Shown piece after piece: positions 1 to 9,383 of a stretch of 64,000 nt of DNA (positions are counted from its first letter, which is position 1; each line of letters opens with the position of its first letter). The stretch covers positions 186,001 to 250,000 of the forward strand of contig NZ_JAHSPF010000003.1 of assembly GCF_019132875.1 (NCBI RefSeq). Direction: 5' to 3'. Source of the stretch: Erwinia phyllosphaerae (GTDB taxonomy: Bacteria > Pseudomonadota > Gammaproteobacteria > Enterobacterales > Enterobacteriaceae). Position numbers and translations under genes: made by a program. The notes below the pieces were generated by a model, which saw only the letters and a program-made list of their open reading frames with translations, made no database searches and was not told the origin of the DNA.

Positions 1-445
1 CCGCGGCGCGTTCACCGCAGTCGTTAATCTGCTGCATGTTTTTCCAGCGCGAAATACCTAAACAGCTGGTCATCGCCGGAAAACCGTGTTCATGCGCATA
101 AAGCGCGGTACGTTCAAAACGCATATCGAAACACATAGTGCAGCGCGCGCCGCGTTCCGGCTCCCATTCCATTCCTTTGGCACGCTCAAACCAGTTATCG
201 GTATCGTAGTCGGCATCGACAAAAGGCACGCCGTGCTTTTCAGCGAAGCGGATATTCTCTTCCTTACGCAGCAGATATTCCTTTTGCGGATGAATATTCG
301 GGTTGTAGAAGAAGATGGTGTAGTCGATCCCGGCCGCGGCAATGGCTTCCATGACTTCGCCAGAGCAGGGCGCGCAGCAGGAGTGCAGCAGCAGTTTGTC
401 AGCGCCATTCGGCAAGGTTAGCGGCGGACGTGTGATATCGCTCAT
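1..445 (-). CDS. queH: Epoxyqueuosine reductase QueH, 3' end beyond the window
   Basis: The reading frame starts at an ATG at 445 on the minus strand and runs off the left edge; 148 residues are visible of about 200-230 expected. QueH reduces epoxyqueuosine to queuosine in tRNA wobble bases, the last step of the pathway, and replaces the unrelated cobalamin enzyme QueG. The sequence shows the family's cysteine cluster HSCCAPC near the N-terminus (Cys23, Cys24, Cys27) and a second pair in RCTMCFDMR (Cys102, Cys105), which in QueH proteins bind an iron-sulfur cluster and metal. The stretch [13 protein letters not shown] is also typical of the family. It is divergent from dcm. E. coli K-12 has no QueH, so this is a difference from the otherwise similar gene order. 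Family assignment is confident; the C-terminus cannot be judged. Confidence 0.9.
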   Translation of the reverse strand, partial: MSDITRPPLTLPNGADKLLLHSCCAPCSGEVMEAIAAAGIDYTIFFYNPNIHPQKEYLLRKEENIRFAEKHGVPFVDADYDTDNWFERAKGMEWEPERGARCTMCFDMRFERTALYAHEHGFPAMTSCLGISRWKNMQQINDCGERAA

Positions 446-600
446 TGTATCAGGCTCCATTTTTTTAAACAGGGCAAGTTTAGGCGGATGGTCGTGCAAT
501 GTCACGGCTTCAGGTCCGCTATAAAAGTCTGCGGGTTACCTGGCTTTCACCCCTTGAAGTGATAGACTGGCAGGCGTTTATTTCCGTTAACCGAGTGATT

Positions 601-1986
601 ATGAGCGAGTTCGACAGCATCGCAGCAGCACCAGACCAGTACACAGAAGACCAGCAGCTAATGCAGCGCCTGCTGGCCGTGTACGACAGCAAAACGCTTG
701 TGGCAACGCTACAACAGGTTGGTCACCATAGCTGGACGCGGGAAGCGTTAAGCCGCTGGCTGAAAGGAGCGGGCAATCCGTTAAGCGAGGCGGAGGCCAG
801 CGCGCTGGCGGCTATGCTGCCGCAACCGCCGGCGCACCATCCGCACTATGCTTTTCGTTTTATCGATCTGTTCGCCGGCATTGGCGGTATCCGCAGCGGT
901 TTCGAAGCTATTGGTGGCCAGTGCGTGTTTACCAGCGAATGGAATAAATACTCGGTCAGAACCTATAAGGCGAACTGGTATTGCGATCCGCAGGCGCACG
1001 TCTTTAACCAGGATATCCGCGACGTCACGCTCAGCGCCAGCCCGGTTAGCGAGCAGGAAGCCTATCGGCATATTGACCAGCAGGTGCCGGATCACGACGT
1101 ATTGTTGGCCGGTTTCCCCTGTCAGCCGTTCTCGCTGGCGGGCGTCTCGAAGAAAAATGCGTTGGGCCGCGCCCACGGCTTTGAGTGCGAAGCGCAGGGT
1201 ACGCTCTTTTTCGACGTGGCCCGCATTATTACCGCGAAAAAACCGGCTATTTTCGTGCTGGAAAACGTCAAAAACCTGAAAAGCCACGATAAGGGTAAAA
1301 CCTTCCGCATCATTATGCAGACGCTGGACGAGCTGGGCTATGACGTGGCCGATGCGGAAATCAACGGCGCGGCGGATCCCAAAATCGTCGATGGTAAACA
1401 CTTCCTGCCGCAGCACCGCGAGCGTATTGTGCTGGTGGGCTTCAGGCGCGATCTGCAACTGCCAAAATTCAGCCTCTCTGTCCTTTCCTCGCTCTATCCG
1501 CAGCAGCGCGTGATGCTGCGCGATTTGCTGGATAAGGAAGTGGCAGCAAAATATATTCTGACGCCAACGTTGTGGAAATATCTCTACAACTACGCCAAAA
1601 AGCATCAGGCGAAAGGCAACGGCTTTGGTTACGGCCTGGTCGATCCGCAGAAGGAGCACGGCGTGGTGCGCACGCTTTCTGCCCGTTACTATAAGGACGG
1701 TTCGGAAATCCTGATCGATCGCGGCTGGGACAAAATGCTTGGCGAAGAAGATTTTGACCATCCGCAAAACCAGCTGCGCCGTCCGCGTCGCCTGACGCCA
1801 CGGGAGTGCGCTCGCCTGATGGGCTTTGAAACGCCAGGCGGCAACAGCTTTCGCATTCCGGTTTCGGACAGCCAGGCCTATCGCCAGTTTGGCAACTCGG
1901 TGGTGGTACCCGCTTTTGCCGCGGTCGCCAGGTTGCTTCAGCCCTGGATTGCGCAGGCGGTAAAGCAGAAGAAAGCTTCTCGCTAA
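601..1986 (+). CDS. dcm: DNA (cytosine-5)-methyltransferase Dcm
   Basis: This 461-residue protein matches E. coli Dcm almost throughout. Dcm methylates the inner cytosine of CCWGG sites. Visible motifs are the SAM-binding [14 protein letters not shown] near residue 90, the catalytic FPCQPF with Cys174, the ENV motif followed by KNLKSH, the QHRERI block, and the C-terminal FGNSVVVP motif. The first roughly 80 residues form the variable N-terminal extension known in Dcm. The start at 601 (MSEFDS) was chosen because it gives the usual Dcm length; the frame is open further upstream to an ATG at 499, but that would add 34 residues unlike any Dcm start. No strong ribosome site precedes 601, so the start is moderately certain. 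vsr follows on the same strand but does not overlap it as it does in E. coli. Confidence 0.96.
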   Translation: MSEFDSIAAAPDQYTEDQQLMQRLLAVYDSKTLVATLQQVGHHSWTREALSRWLKGAGNPLSEAEASALAAMLPQPPAHHPHYAFRFIDLFAGIGGIRSGFEAIGGQCVFTSEWNKYSVRTYKANWYCDPQAHVFNQDIRDVTLSASPVSEQEAYRHIDQQVPDHDVLLAGFPCQPFSLAGVSKKNALGRAHGFECEAQGTLFFDVARIITAKKPAIFVLENVKNLKSHDKGKTFRIIMQTLDELGYDVADAEINGAADPKIVDGKHFLPQHRERIVLVGFRRDLQLPKFSLSVLSSLYPQQRVMLRDLLDKEVAAKYILTPTLWKYLYNYAKKHQAKGNGFGYGLVDPQKEHGVVRTLSARYYKDGSEILIDRGWDKMLGEEDFDHPQNQLRRPRRLTPRECARLMGFETPGGNSFRIPVSDSQAYRQFGNSVVVPAFAAVARLLQPWIAQAVKQKKASR

Positions 1987-2004
1987 AGGTCGGCCATCTG
2001 AATA

Positions 2005-2041
2005 AATCAGCAGCAGTGCGGCGCGCCCACTGCTGCTGATT
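2005..2041. terminator. Perfect 14-bp stem-loop between dcm and vsr
   Basis: The arms at 2005-2018 and 2028-2041 are perfectly complementary around a 9-nt GC-rich loop. No T-run follows on either strand, so this is not a classical intrinsic terminator. It may end dcm transcripts partially or stabilise them ahead of vsr. Confidence 0.5.
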
Positions 2042-2099
2042 GCTTTGCGGCCGCTGGCACAGAAGGGCACTATACTTAAGCCACGATAAGGAAGGTGCT

Positions 2100-2591
2100 A
2101 TGGCTGACGTACATACCTCAGAAATCCGCAGTAAAAACATGCGCGCCATCCGCACGCAGGATACGGCGATTGAAACCCGGCTGGCGGAACTGCTGGCAAA
2201 CCTGGGCTTCAGCTATCGCGTGCAGGACAAGTCGCTACCGGGAAAACCGGATTTTGTGCTGGAGAGCCACAAGGCCATTATCTTTGTCCACGGCTGTTTC
2301 TGGCATCATCATAACTGCTACCTTTTCAAAGTCCCCGCCACGCGAACCGAATTCTGGCTTAACAAAATCAACGGTAACGTCGAGCGCGACCAACGCTTTA
2401 TCCAGGAACTCAGCGCAAGCGGCTGGCGGGTAATGATTATCTGGGAATGCGCGTTGCGCAATAAAAAGAAGCTGAGCGATGAAGCTATCGGTTCCCGACT
2501 GGAGGAGTGGATTTTCGCCGCAGAAGGCAACGGCGAAATTGACTGGCAGGGTATTCATCCACTGGACGATGCCCGTCCTAATCAGCCCTGA
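2100..2591 (+). CDS. vsr: Very short patch repair endonuclease Vsr
   Basis: Vsr nicks 5' of the T in T:G mismatches that arise when Dcm-methylated cytosine deaminates, starting very short patch repair. The 163-residue product carries the family residues at the same numbers as in E. coli Vsr: Asp51 in KPDFVL, His64 in FVHGCFW and His69 in WHHHNC. The WHHHNCYLFKVP segment, with the nearby Cys66 and Cys73, corresponds to the structural zinc site. The ATG at 2100 follows a good AAGGAAGG ribosome site. The gene lies 113 bp after dcm rather than overlapping it, and its 3' end overlaps the convergent yedA by 14 bp. Function is confident. Confidence 0.96.
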   Translation: MADVHTSEIRSKNMRAIRTQDTAIETRLAELLANLGFSYRVQDKSLPGKPDFVLESHKAIIFVHGCFWHHHNCYLFKVPATRTEFWLNKINGNVERDQRFIQELSASGWRVMIIWECALRNKKKLSDEAIGSRLEEWIFAAEGNGEIDWQGIHPLDDARPNQP

Positions 2592-3492
2592 CGGATTTAA
2601 TCACCGGTCTGCCGAGGAAAAGATATTTGCCCAGCGTCACCAGCACCACCGCCAGCACGATAATGCCCAGCGCCAGCCATTCGCGCGGCGTCAGGCTCTC
2701 GCCGGCAAATCCCATCCCCAGCAATACGGCAACCACCGGATTAACATAGGCGTAGCTGGTGGCGATAGCCGGGCTAACGTTGCGAATAAGAAACATATAG
2801 GCGTTGATAGCGATAACGGAACCGAACAGCGTCAGATAGCCCAGCGCCAGAAACCCGGACAGCGCGGGCGCAGCGGCCAGCTTTTCGCCGCTGAGCTGGC
2901 TGCCCAGCAGCAAAACCATGCCGGCGGCTAACATTTCAACTGCACCAGCCATCATGCCCGCAGGCAGAGCAATACGCGATCCCCATACCGAGCCAAACGC
3001 CCAGCTGACAGAGCCGATCAGGATCATCAATGCCGCCCAGGGATTACCGGCCAGATGTCCGCTGCTGTTGAGCAGAATAATGCCCACCAGCCCGACGGCA
3101 ATTCCCAGCCATTCTATCCAGCGGCCAGGCATGCCAAACAGGCGGCTAAAGCACATGGCAAACAGCGGCACGGTAGCGACCATTACGGCGGCAATGCCGG
3201 ACGGCACCTGCTGGTGCTCTGCAATCGTTACCGCGCCGTTGCCGACCGCCAGCAGCATAATGCCGACCAGCGCGGCATTGCCTGTCGCCCGCCAGCCGGG
3301 CAGCTTTTCACCACGCAGCAGCAGGAAAACCAGCAGCACCGTCCCGGCCAGCAGAAAGCGGAGTCCGGCCATCATCATTGGCGGCCAGCTCTCCACGCCC
3401 ACGCGGATCGCGAAATAGGTTGAGCCCCAGATAAAGTAAAGGGCAAACAAAGCGGCCAGGAGAGGAAGCAAAGCGGGCGAGCGGCGTAACAT
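2578..3492 (-). CDS. yedA: EamA-family transporter YedA
   Basis: This 304-residue inner-membrane protein belongs to the drug/metabolite transporter superfamily. It has two EamA repeats and about ten hydrophobic segments. It is highly similar over its full length to E. coli YedA, for example LFALYFIWGSTYFAIRVGVE near the N-terminus and RNVSPAIATSYAYVNPVVAV near residue 240. The substrate of YedA is not established; the family exports metabolites or amino acids. It is convergent with vsr, overlapping its end by 14 bp, and transcribed from its own promoter in the space to its right. The neighbourhood is the same as in E. coli. Confidence 0.93.
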   Translation of the reverse strand: MLRRSPALLPLLAALFALYFIWGSTYFAIRVGVESWPPMMMAGLRFLLAGTVLLVFLLLRGEKLPGWRATGNAALVGIMLLAVGNGAVTIAEHQQVPSGIAAVMVATVPLFAMCFSRLFGMPGRWIEWLGIAVGLVGIILLNSSGHLAGNPWAALMILIGSVSWAFGSVWGSRIALPAGMMAGAVEMLAAGMVLLLGSQLSGEKLAAAPALSGFLALGYLTLFGSVIAINAYMFLIRNVSPAIATSYAYVNPVVAVLLGMGFAGESLTPREWLALGIIVLAVVLVTLGKYLFLGRPVIKSVRAD

Positions 3493-3662
3493 AAATTTTC
3501 TCGGTGCAGATAAAAGGCGGTTACGGTAACGTTAAAATCTTGTTTCAACCAGATGAATAGTCACTTTTTTTAGCTGAAAAAGCGATTCAGGCCACATAAT
3601 TTGCATCTCTCGCGCATACTTGCTTAGTATGCTCTCTTTAACATCCTGTAACAGAGGCGGTG

Positions 3663-3935
3663 ATGGCCAGTATCAAACTGACAGTCAGGCGGCTGTATAA
3701 ACTCAGCGGCGAGCGGATGGTCAACACGCAGGCCACCGCGCGCATTTTCGTTGGCAATCGCCTGGTTGCCACGGAAGAGATTAGCGGGATGACCGAAAGT
3801 CCGGTCAGCAAATTTCTGCATCACGATTTGGCTGAAAACGCGCCGGTACGGGTAGAGTGGGATTGCGATGGCGTGGCGGATATGGCGGTAGCGGCGGTGG
3901 AAGTCTGCCCCTGCTGCCAGCATGATGAACATTAA
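3663..3935 (+). CDS. Small conserved-looking protein with C-terminal CPCC motif
   Basis: This predicts a 90-residue soluble protein. I do not recognise the family. The first half looks like a beta-rich domain (SIKLTVRRLYKLSGERMV) and the C-terminus ends in a cysteine and histidine cluster, CPCCQHDEH, which could bind a metal. The ATG at 3663 follows an AGAGGCGG ribosome site. A GTG directly upstream at 3660 is possible but fits the spacing less well. yedI starts 15 bp after its stop on the same strand, so the two are probably co-transcribed. There is no counterpart next to E. coli yedI that I recall. That the gene is real is likely; its function is unknown. Confidence 0.65.
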   Translation: MASIKLTVRRLYKLSGERMVNTQATARIFVGNRLVATEEISGMTESPVSKFLHHDLAENAPVRVEWDCDGVADMAVAAVEVCPCCQHDEH

Positions 3936-3950
3936 ATAAGGAAGGGTATT

Positions 3951-4850
3951 TTGGCAGGAAGTAGTTTACTGACGTTACTGGACGATATCACCACGCTGAT
4001 GGACGATATTTCGGTGATGGGCAAAGTCGCCGCAAAGAAGACGGTTGGCGTGCTGGGCGACGACCTGTCGCTGAACGCGCAGCAGGTTAGCGGCGTCAAG
4101 GCCAACCGCGAGCTGCCGGTGGTCTGGGGTGTGGCAAAAGGATCCTTTTTAAATAAGCTGATTCTGGTGCCGCTGGCGTTAGCAATCAGCGCCTGGATCC
4201 CCTGGGCGATTACGCCGTTGCTGATGCTCGGTGGCGCTTACCTGAGCTATGAAGGCGTAGAGAAAGTCGTTCACAGCCTGCACGGTAAAAAAGAGAACAG
4301 CGACGAGGCGCGCGAACAGCGGCTACGTAATCTCTCACAGCAGGAAGCGGCCGCCTTTGAGAAGAAAAAGGTAAAAGGCGCGGTGCGCACCGATTTTATT
4401 CTGTCAGCGGAGATCGTGGCGATCACGCTGGGCATCGTGTCAGAGGCGCCGCTGCTTAATCAGATAGTTATCCTCGCGGGTATCGCTATTCTGGTGACGA
4501 TTGGCGTATACGGAATCGTAGCCTGCATTGTGAAAATCGACGATCTAGGCCTGTGGCTGAAACAGAAATCTTCGTCGCTGGCGCAGGGTATCGGTGGTGT
4601 GTTGCTGACGCTGGCACCTAAAATGATGAAGGTGCTGACGGTGGTGGGCACGCTGGCGATGTTTTTGGTCGGCGGCGGGATTATTGCGCACGGCGTGCCG
4701 TTTATTCATCACTATATTGAGCATCTGGCCGCCGGGTACGGTGGCATCGTCAGCTCGCTGGTGAGCAACGGCGCCAACCTGGTACTCGGTTTTATTGTCG
4801 GATCGATCGTGCTGTGCGTGGTAAATCTGGCTGGCAAACTGCGGTCATAA
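3951..4850 (+). CDS. yedI: DUF808 inner-membrane protein YedI
   Basis: This 299-residue membrane protein closely matches E. coli YedI of the DUF808 family, whose function is unknown. The N-terminus [20 protein letters not shown] and the block [18 protein letters not shown] are near identical to it. About four to six hydrophobic segments are visible, in the regions of residues 65-95, 145-190, 220-245 and 265-295. The start is TTG at 3951, as in E. coli, and is preceded by an AAGGAAGGG ribosome site; no other start lies nearby. It follows the 90-residue gene and precedes a 43-residue acidic gene, and the three may form one unit ending at the terminator at 5041. Confidence 0.93.
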   Translation: MAGSSLLTLLDDITTLMDDISVMGKVAAKKTVGVLGDDLSLNAQQVSGVKANRELPVVWGVAKGSFLNKLILVPLALAISAWIPWAITPLLMLGGAYLSYEGVEKVVHSLHGKKENSDEAREQRLRNLSQQEAAAFEKKKVKGAVRTDFILSAEIVAITLGIVSEAPLLNQIVILAGIAILVTIGVYGIVACIVKIDDLGLWLKQKSSSLAQGIGGVLLTLAPKMMKVLTVVGTLAMFLVGGGIIAHGVPFIHHYIEHLAAGYGGIVSSLVSNGANLVLGFIVGSIVLCVVNLAGKLRS

Positions 4851-4889
4851 TCAGTATAAAGACAGCCCTTCACCAAACCGGGAGCGAAG

Positions 4890-5021
4890 ATGAAAGACGA
4901 TATGTTTGAATTTGATATTGATGCCGAGCTGGAGCAGGCGGAAGCCAACGCGGAAAAAAAAGCCAGCGAAGTGCCGACTGACCTGGGCGATGAAGCAGAC
5001 TGCGAAGGCTGCAAAATCTAA
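4890..5021 (+). CDS. Very small acidic protein ending in DCEGCKI
   Basis: This 43-residue ORF starts with ATG after a GGGAGCG ribosome site. It encodes an acidic, probably helical protein rich in Asp, Glu and Ala with a C-terminal CxxC motif. I do not recognise it. It lies 39 bp after yedI on the same strand and just before a strong intrinsic terminator, so it is probably translated as the last gene of that unit. The CxxC could be redox active or bind metal together with a partner, possibly the CPCC-bearing product at the other end of the unit; that is speculation. Confidence 0.6.
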   Translation: MKDDMFEFDIDAELEQAEANAEKKASEVPTDLGDEADCEGCKI

Positions 5022-5040
5022 CCCTGGCGTCAAAACTTTT

Positions 5041-5071
5041 AAGCGGAAGAGCCTCTCTTCCGCTTTTTTTA
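5041..5071 (+). terminator. Intrinsic terminator after the yedI unit
   Basis: The 11-bp perfect stem (arms 5041-5051 and 5055-5065) has a 3-nt loop and is followed by a run of T. The A residues at its left side could also help terminate the convergent acyltransferase gene. Confidence 0.9.
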
Positions 5072-5079
5072 TGTCTTCT

Positions 5080-6930
5080 TTACAGGTTTGCCACTCTTTG
5101 CGGCTGGCTGGGCTGCTGCTGTTGCGCATTAACGGTACGCGACAGATAGCTCGCCACGTAATTCGCTGACGCCATGCTCAGATGGTTGTTATCAAACAGC
5201 AGCGGTTTACCGTTGACCAGCATGTTGCATTTATTCTGCTGACAGAGCACGGAAGAGGGCATAAAGCGCACTACGCCAGCATCAATATACTTTTTGATAT
5301 TGTCGAACGCCGGATTGTTAAAGGCGAACTGCGGATCGCGTCCACGCGCCAGCGTGGTAGGAACATCAACACCCGGCGACGGCACTGGTCCAACAATAAT
5401 TACCTTCTTGCCGTGCGCCATCAGCTGCTCAGCGCTCTCATTCAGATTGCGGTAGAACGAGGTGGGATAAGCTTCATAGCGTGCCACCATCACCACCACC
5501 TTAATCGCCTTGTCCGCTTCGATAAAATTGATGGCGCGCTGGTTGTGCGCAATACAGTTCGGCCGCACGTCCAGCTGGAAGCCAAGGGCCGGTGGGCAAG
5601 CGGAATAGGTGATTTCATAGAGCGAAACGTGGTTATTACCCAGCGCGCGGGAAAGTTCTACACCATGACTGTCGCCCCAGACGGCTACCGTCGGTTTCTC
5701 TGTGCCAAAGTGACAGTAGCTCGACGTTTCCGGCACGCCGCCGTTAAAGTGGCAGCTGCTTCTGGCCGGACTAAAGTCTTTGTGCGCCGCGATAAACGCC
5801 TGCGTCTGCGGGCTAAAGCGCGTTGGCCAGCCGCCTTTGGTCCAGGTTGCCGCGCTCACCGCGACCAGAATGGCCAGGCCGACGGCGCTGGTTTTATATA
5901 AGCGCGCGGCAGGAAAGGCGCTGCGGTTGCGGAAAGGACGTTCGATAAAGCGCCAGGAAAGCGTGGCGATCACTAACGACACCGCGACCACCAGCCAGCG
6001 TCCGCTGCTGTCCATCAGCAGATTCCAGTTGCGGAAAAAGACAATCAGCGGCCAGTGCCACAGATAAAGCGAATAGGAAATCAGCCCGATAAACACCACG
6101 GGTTTCAGCGACAGCAGCTTGCCAACCAGCGTTTGCTGCGCCGCAAAGATAATGCACACGCTGCCAAAAACCGGTAGCGCGGCGGCATAGCCAGGAAACG
6201 CCGTCTTTGCATTGAACAGGAAAACGCTGCCGACGATAGCGGCAAAACCGGCCAACGCAATCAGCTCATTAAGCAAAGCGCTGCGCGGCTTCGCCACGCG
6301 GTTCAGCGCCAGCAGTGAACCGGCCATGAGTTCCCACGTGCGTGAAGGCAGCAGGTAGAAAGCGGCGGAAGGTTTCGGGCCGGTAAGGAAAATGCTTAAC
6401 AGGAAAGAGGCGGCAAAAATACCCAGCAGGAACAGGTCGGGCTTGCGCTTCAGCTTAACGATGATAAAGAACAGGATAATTGGCGCAAAGATATAGAACT
6501 GCTCCTCGACGCCCAACGACCAGGTATGCAGCAGCGGCCGCTCTTCAGCATCGCTGGAGAAATAGCCCGACTTGCGCCAGCTGACGATATTCGACACAAA
6601 CAGCAGCGCCCCGGCAACCTCTTTTGGCAGGAAGTTGTAGTCGTCAGGCAGCAGCGCAAAAGGCGCCACCAGCAGCACAAATAGAATCACCGAAAACAGG
6701 GCGGGGAAAATACGACGAATACGCCGTTCATAGAAGTCGATAATGCTGTAGCTGCTGTTATGGATATCCTTCAACAGGATGGAAGTAATCAAAAAACCAC
6801 TGATCACAAAGAAAACGTCAACGCCGACATAGCCGCCTGAAAACGTACTGAAGCCGGCATGGAAGAGTAAAACGGGCACGATCGCTAACGCGCGCAGGCC
6901 GTCTATATCCGGTCGATATTTGATATTCAC
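5080..6930 (-). CDS. Membrane acyltransferase fused to an SGNH domain (OafA/OafB type)
   Basis: This 616-residue protein probably transfers acetyl or another acyl group to a surface sugar such as O-antigen or exopolysaccharide. Residues 1-370 form an acyltransferase-3 domain with about ten membrane segments; the start RPDIDGLRALAIVPVLLFHAGF and the RRIRRIFPAL motif are typical. Residues from about 390 form a periplasmic SGNH hydrolase-like domain with block I VWGDSHGVELSRALG and the D-x-x-H block in DNNHLSMAS. This two-domain architecture is known in OafB and similar O-antigen acetylases. The gene stands alone between the yedI unit and the sugar regulator, and no glycan biosynthesis genes are adjacent, so the acceptor cannot be inferred. 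The ATG at 6930 follows an AGGAGTTTC ribosome site. Confidence 0.88.
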   Translation of the reverse strand: MNIKYRPDIDGLRALAIVPVLLFHAGFSTFSGGYVGVDVFFVISGFLITSILLKDIHNSSYSIIDFYERRIRRIFPALFSVILFVLLVAPFALLPDDYNFLPKEVAGALLFVSNIVSWRKSGYFSSDAEERPLLHTWSLGVEEQFYIFAPIILFFIIVKLKRKPDLFLLGIFAASFLLSIFLTGPKPSAAFYLLPSRTWELMAGSLLALNRVAKPRSALLNELIALAGFAAIVGSVFLFNAKTAFPGYAAALPVFGSVCIIFAAQQTLVGKLLSLKPVVFIGLISYSLYLWHWPLIVFFRNWNLLMDSSGRWLVVAVSLVIATLSWRFIERPFRNRSAFPAARLYKTSAVGLAILVAVSAATWTKGGWPTRFSPQTQAFIAAHKDFSPARSSCHFNGGVPETSSYCHFGTEKPTVAVWGDSHGVELSRALGNNHVSLYEITYSACPPALGFQLDVRPNCIAHNQRAINFIEADKAIKVVVMVARYEAYPTSFYRNLNESAEQLMAHGKKVIIVGPVPSPGVDVPTTLARGRDPQFAFNNPAFDNIKKYIDAGVVRFMPSSVLCQQNKCNMLVNGKPLLFDNNHLSMASANYVASYLSRTVNAQQQQPSQPQRVANL

Positions 6931-7235
6931 AGAAACTCCTGTCAGAGGAATGTTACAAAGCTACGTAAAATAAAGACAATATAGGTAAATTTGTGTTAAC
7001 TAAACCAGTATCATCTTAAACGAAGCCTAAACGGCATTTTTCAGATTAGTGCCGCTGATGTTTTTATAAGTCACTGTTTATTTGAATTTTTCAGAAGGGG
7101 TAAGGCAGTGTGCTTCTTTTGTTACACTATCCAATGCAGTATTATCAGGAAGCGGGACTCTGGCAATAGCATAAATAGTTAAGTATTAACAATATTCACA
7201 TTCACATAAGCGGAATGCCCGGTATTAACATTGAG
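6931..7235. other. AT-rich spacer between acyltransferase and sigma-54 activator genes
   Basis: These 305 bp contain no supported gene. The stretch is clearly richer in A and T than its neighbours and must hold the promoter of the acyltransferase gene near its left end and the terminator of the regulator gene at its right. I could not identify a clear stem-loop or a convincing promoter hexamer pair. Confidence 0.6.
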
Positions 7236-9197
7236 CTATTGTCCTCTCAAAAGCTTTATATCTACCTGCCACTGGTTCAACTTGTTATAAAGTGCAGTAC
7301 GTGAAATCCCCAGTTGCTGCGCGGACTGGCGTAGATTGCCTTTTTTCTCACTGACTACTTTCAGCACATGTTGGCGTTCATTGTGCTGTAATGAAGGCAG
7401 CGTATCTGTACTGCTTACTCCTGCTTTCGTGCGGGTCATTTCCTCAGGTAAATCTTGACAGTCGATCTCCAGTTGTTCACATAAATTGACCATACGCTCG
7501 ACCAGATTTTCAAGTTCGCGCACGTTGCCGGGCCAGTGCCAGTTTTGCATGCAGCTCAGGGCCTCGGCTGTTACGCGCGGAGTGATACGTTTAAGACGGG
7601 CACAAAGTGACTGAATAAAACCATTAACTAATTCGGGAATATCTTCCTGCCGCTGACGCAGCGGTGGAATTTCCAGCGAAATGACGTTCAGTCGATAGTA
7701 GAGGTCTCGACGGAAAGCCCCTTTCTCCACCGCATCCAGCAAATTACAGTGAGTCGCGGCGATAATGCGCACATTAATGCGAATGGGGTGTGCTGCGCCA
7801 ATACGCAGCACTTCGTTTTCCTGCAATACGCGCAGCAAACTGGTTTGCGCCTCCAGCGGCATTTCACCAATTTCATCAAGAAACAGAGTGCCGCCATCAG
7901 CCAGCTCAAATTTGCCCGCCGAACCGCCACGACGTGATCCAGTGAAGGCACCATCACTGTAGCCAAACAGCTCGCTCTGTATTAAATCTCTTGGCAATGC
8001 GCCACAGTTCAACGCAATGAAAGGTTCCTGGTGGCGTGAACTGGCGTTATGAATTGCTTGTGCGAATAGCTCCTTACCTGTACCGCTTTCACCGGTCAGC
8101 AATACGGTACTGTCGGTTCGGCTGCTGGCGCGAGCCTTTTGCATGGCCTGTAATAGCGATGGCGCATTACCCCGGATCATTTCGAAACGGTAACTGGCAC
8201 TAACACCCATCACTCTACGCGTAATAGCACGGATACGCTGGTTTTCGCGCAGCGATAATACCCTTCCGCCGTCAGGCGCTGGCATTAATGAAATCAGACA
8301 GGAAACAGGCTGCAGGCCGCCCGGAACAAATTGCAATTCACGATCGTTGCAAAACGGCATAGTAAGCAAAGAACCCTCCTGTGGCTGTAGAAGCGTGTCG
8401 ATAGAGCCACTATCCGGGTCGAGCCCGGGAAATATTTGCCGGGCATAGCGGTTGAGGGTTTTGATGCGCCCAAAACGATCGCTGACAATCACGCCTTCAT
8501 TCAGCGTTTCCAGGATGGATTGTTGCTCTGCCAGCAATCGTTGCAGCATCAGCTGTTGGCCCACGGCTTCTGCTGCTGCCTGAACGGTGCCCAGCGTATG
8601 CGTATTGAAATTATCTGGCGTAGCGGTCAGCGTCAGAACGCCAATAAGCTGCCCGCTGGCATCGCGAACAGGAGCAGCGGCACACTGGCGGTTGCGTTTG
8701 CGCAAAGCCAGCTTCCAGTTTTCACCACTTAATACATATACCAGTCGCTGCTCTGTCAGACAGCGGGCCGTGCAGTTTGTACCCAGCACGTCTTCACGAA
8801 GAATACTGCCAACCGGCGTTAAATCGGCACCACAATAATGTAGCGTTACCCCCTGGGCATCGGTCAAATTAATATGACTATCCGGGTTATAGGCCAGCAG
8901 GTTTTCCATAATGCTCTGTGCTACCCGGATTAGCGCTGCATTGTGTTCAAGGATACTGGCCAGTTCATCGGGGGGAGGAGCAACGTAATTAAAGGAGGAT
9001 AAATCGATATTGCGCATTTGCGAGCGCTGCCAGGATTGCAAAATGCCGGGCCGTATCCAGGCAGGTTTTTCACCTCGTTCAAAGCTATGCCAGCCTTGCC
9101 AAAGCAAATTGTCCCAGTGAGCAAATTCCGTATTGGTCGGAAGGCTAAAAATAGGGTCGCTTTCATCTTTAAAAGGCAAACGTTCAATGGCGTACAT
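7236..9197 (-). CDS. Sigma-54-dependent transcriptional activator (GAF-PAS-AAA+-Fis)
   Basis: This 653-residue protein is a bacterial enhancer-binding protein of the AcoR/DhaR type. A GAF-like sensor covers about residues 85-215 and a PAS-like domain about 225-320. The AAA+ domain has Walker A GESGTGKE at 369-376, the sigma-54-contacting GAFTGS loop at 416-421 and Walker [10 protein letters not shown] at 435-443. A Fis-type helix-turn-helix lies near the C-terminus ([20 protein letters not shown]). There is no receiver domain, so it probably senses a small ligand directly. It is divergent from the sugar porter operon, with a good -24/-12 promoter and three palindromes between them, so it very likely controls that operon and possibly itself. 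The inducer is unknown. Confidence 0.93.
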   Translation of the reverse strand: MYAIERLPFKDESDPIFSLPTNTEFAHWDNLLWQGWHSFERGEKPAWIRPGILQSWQRSQMRNIDLSSFNYVAPPPDELASILEHNAALIRVAQSIMENLLAYNPDSHINLTDAQGVTLHYCGADLTPVGSILREDVLGTNCTARCLTEQRLVYVLSGENWKLALRKRNRQCAAAPVRDASGQLIGVLTLTATPDNFNTHTLGTVQAAAEAVGQQLMLQRLLAEQQSILETLNEGVIVSDRFGRIKTLNRYARQIFPGLDPDSGSIDTLLQPQEGSLLTMPFCNDRELQFVPGGLQPVSCLISLMPAPDGGRVLSLRENQRIRAITRRVMGVSASYRFEMIRGNAPSLLQAMQKARASSRTDSTVLLTGESGTGKELFAQAIHNASSRHQEPFIALNCGALPRDLIQSELFGYSDGAFTGSRRGGSAGKFELADGGTLFLDEIGEMPLEAQTSLLRVLQENEVLRIGAAHPIRINVRIIAATHCNLLDAVEKGAFRRDLYYRLNVISLEIPPLRQRQEDIPELVNGFIQSLCARLKRITPRVTAEALSCMQNWHWPGNVRELENLVERMVNLCEQLEIDCQDLPEEMTRTKAGVSSTDTLPSLQHNERQHVLKVVSEKKGNLRQSAQQLGISRTALYNKLNQWQVDIKLLRGQ

Positions 9198-9219
9198 AGC
9201 GCGCTCCGCATAGCAAATG

Positions 9220-9258
9220 AAATGTACATTTTATTGACATGTTAAGTTTACATGTAAA
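9220..9258. promoter_or_regulatory. Three palindromic sites, candidate enhancer sites for the activator
   Basis: Three 12-bp palindromes or near-palindromes lie head to tail: AAATGTACATTT at 9220, TTGACATGTTAA at 9234 and TTTACATGTAAA at 9247. Their centres are 13-14 bp apart. They sit 22 bp upstream of the activator gene start and about 60-100 bp upstream of the -24/-12 promoter, the usual place for enhancer sites. Binding by the activator is inferred. Confidence 0.65.
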
Positions 9259-9320
9259 TTTTATTGCCGTTTTGTGAGTTAAATCCGTGCCGCGTCTCAC
9301 ATAATTTCCTTTTTTGTCAT

Positions 9321-9336
9321 TGGCATCAGCTTTGCA
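9321..9336 (+). promoter_or_regulatory. Sigma-54 (-24/-12) promoter of the sugar operon
   Basis: TGGCAT, 5 nt, TTGCA matches the sigma-54 consensus TGGCAC-N5-TTGCW with one mismatch. The GG and GC dinucleotides are exactly 10 nt apart. Transcription should start near 9347, about 37 nt before the ATG at 9384. Confidence 0.85.
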
Positions 9337-9383
9337 ATAGCTATGGCAAGTGTGCTCATTGCGCAAAAAAGGAAATAAATAAC

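Noticed and set aside
781-2070. Long open frame (429 codons) on the strand opposite dcm
   Set aside because: It mirrors the well-supported dcm gene, has no ribosome site or recognisable domain, and reflects codon bias.
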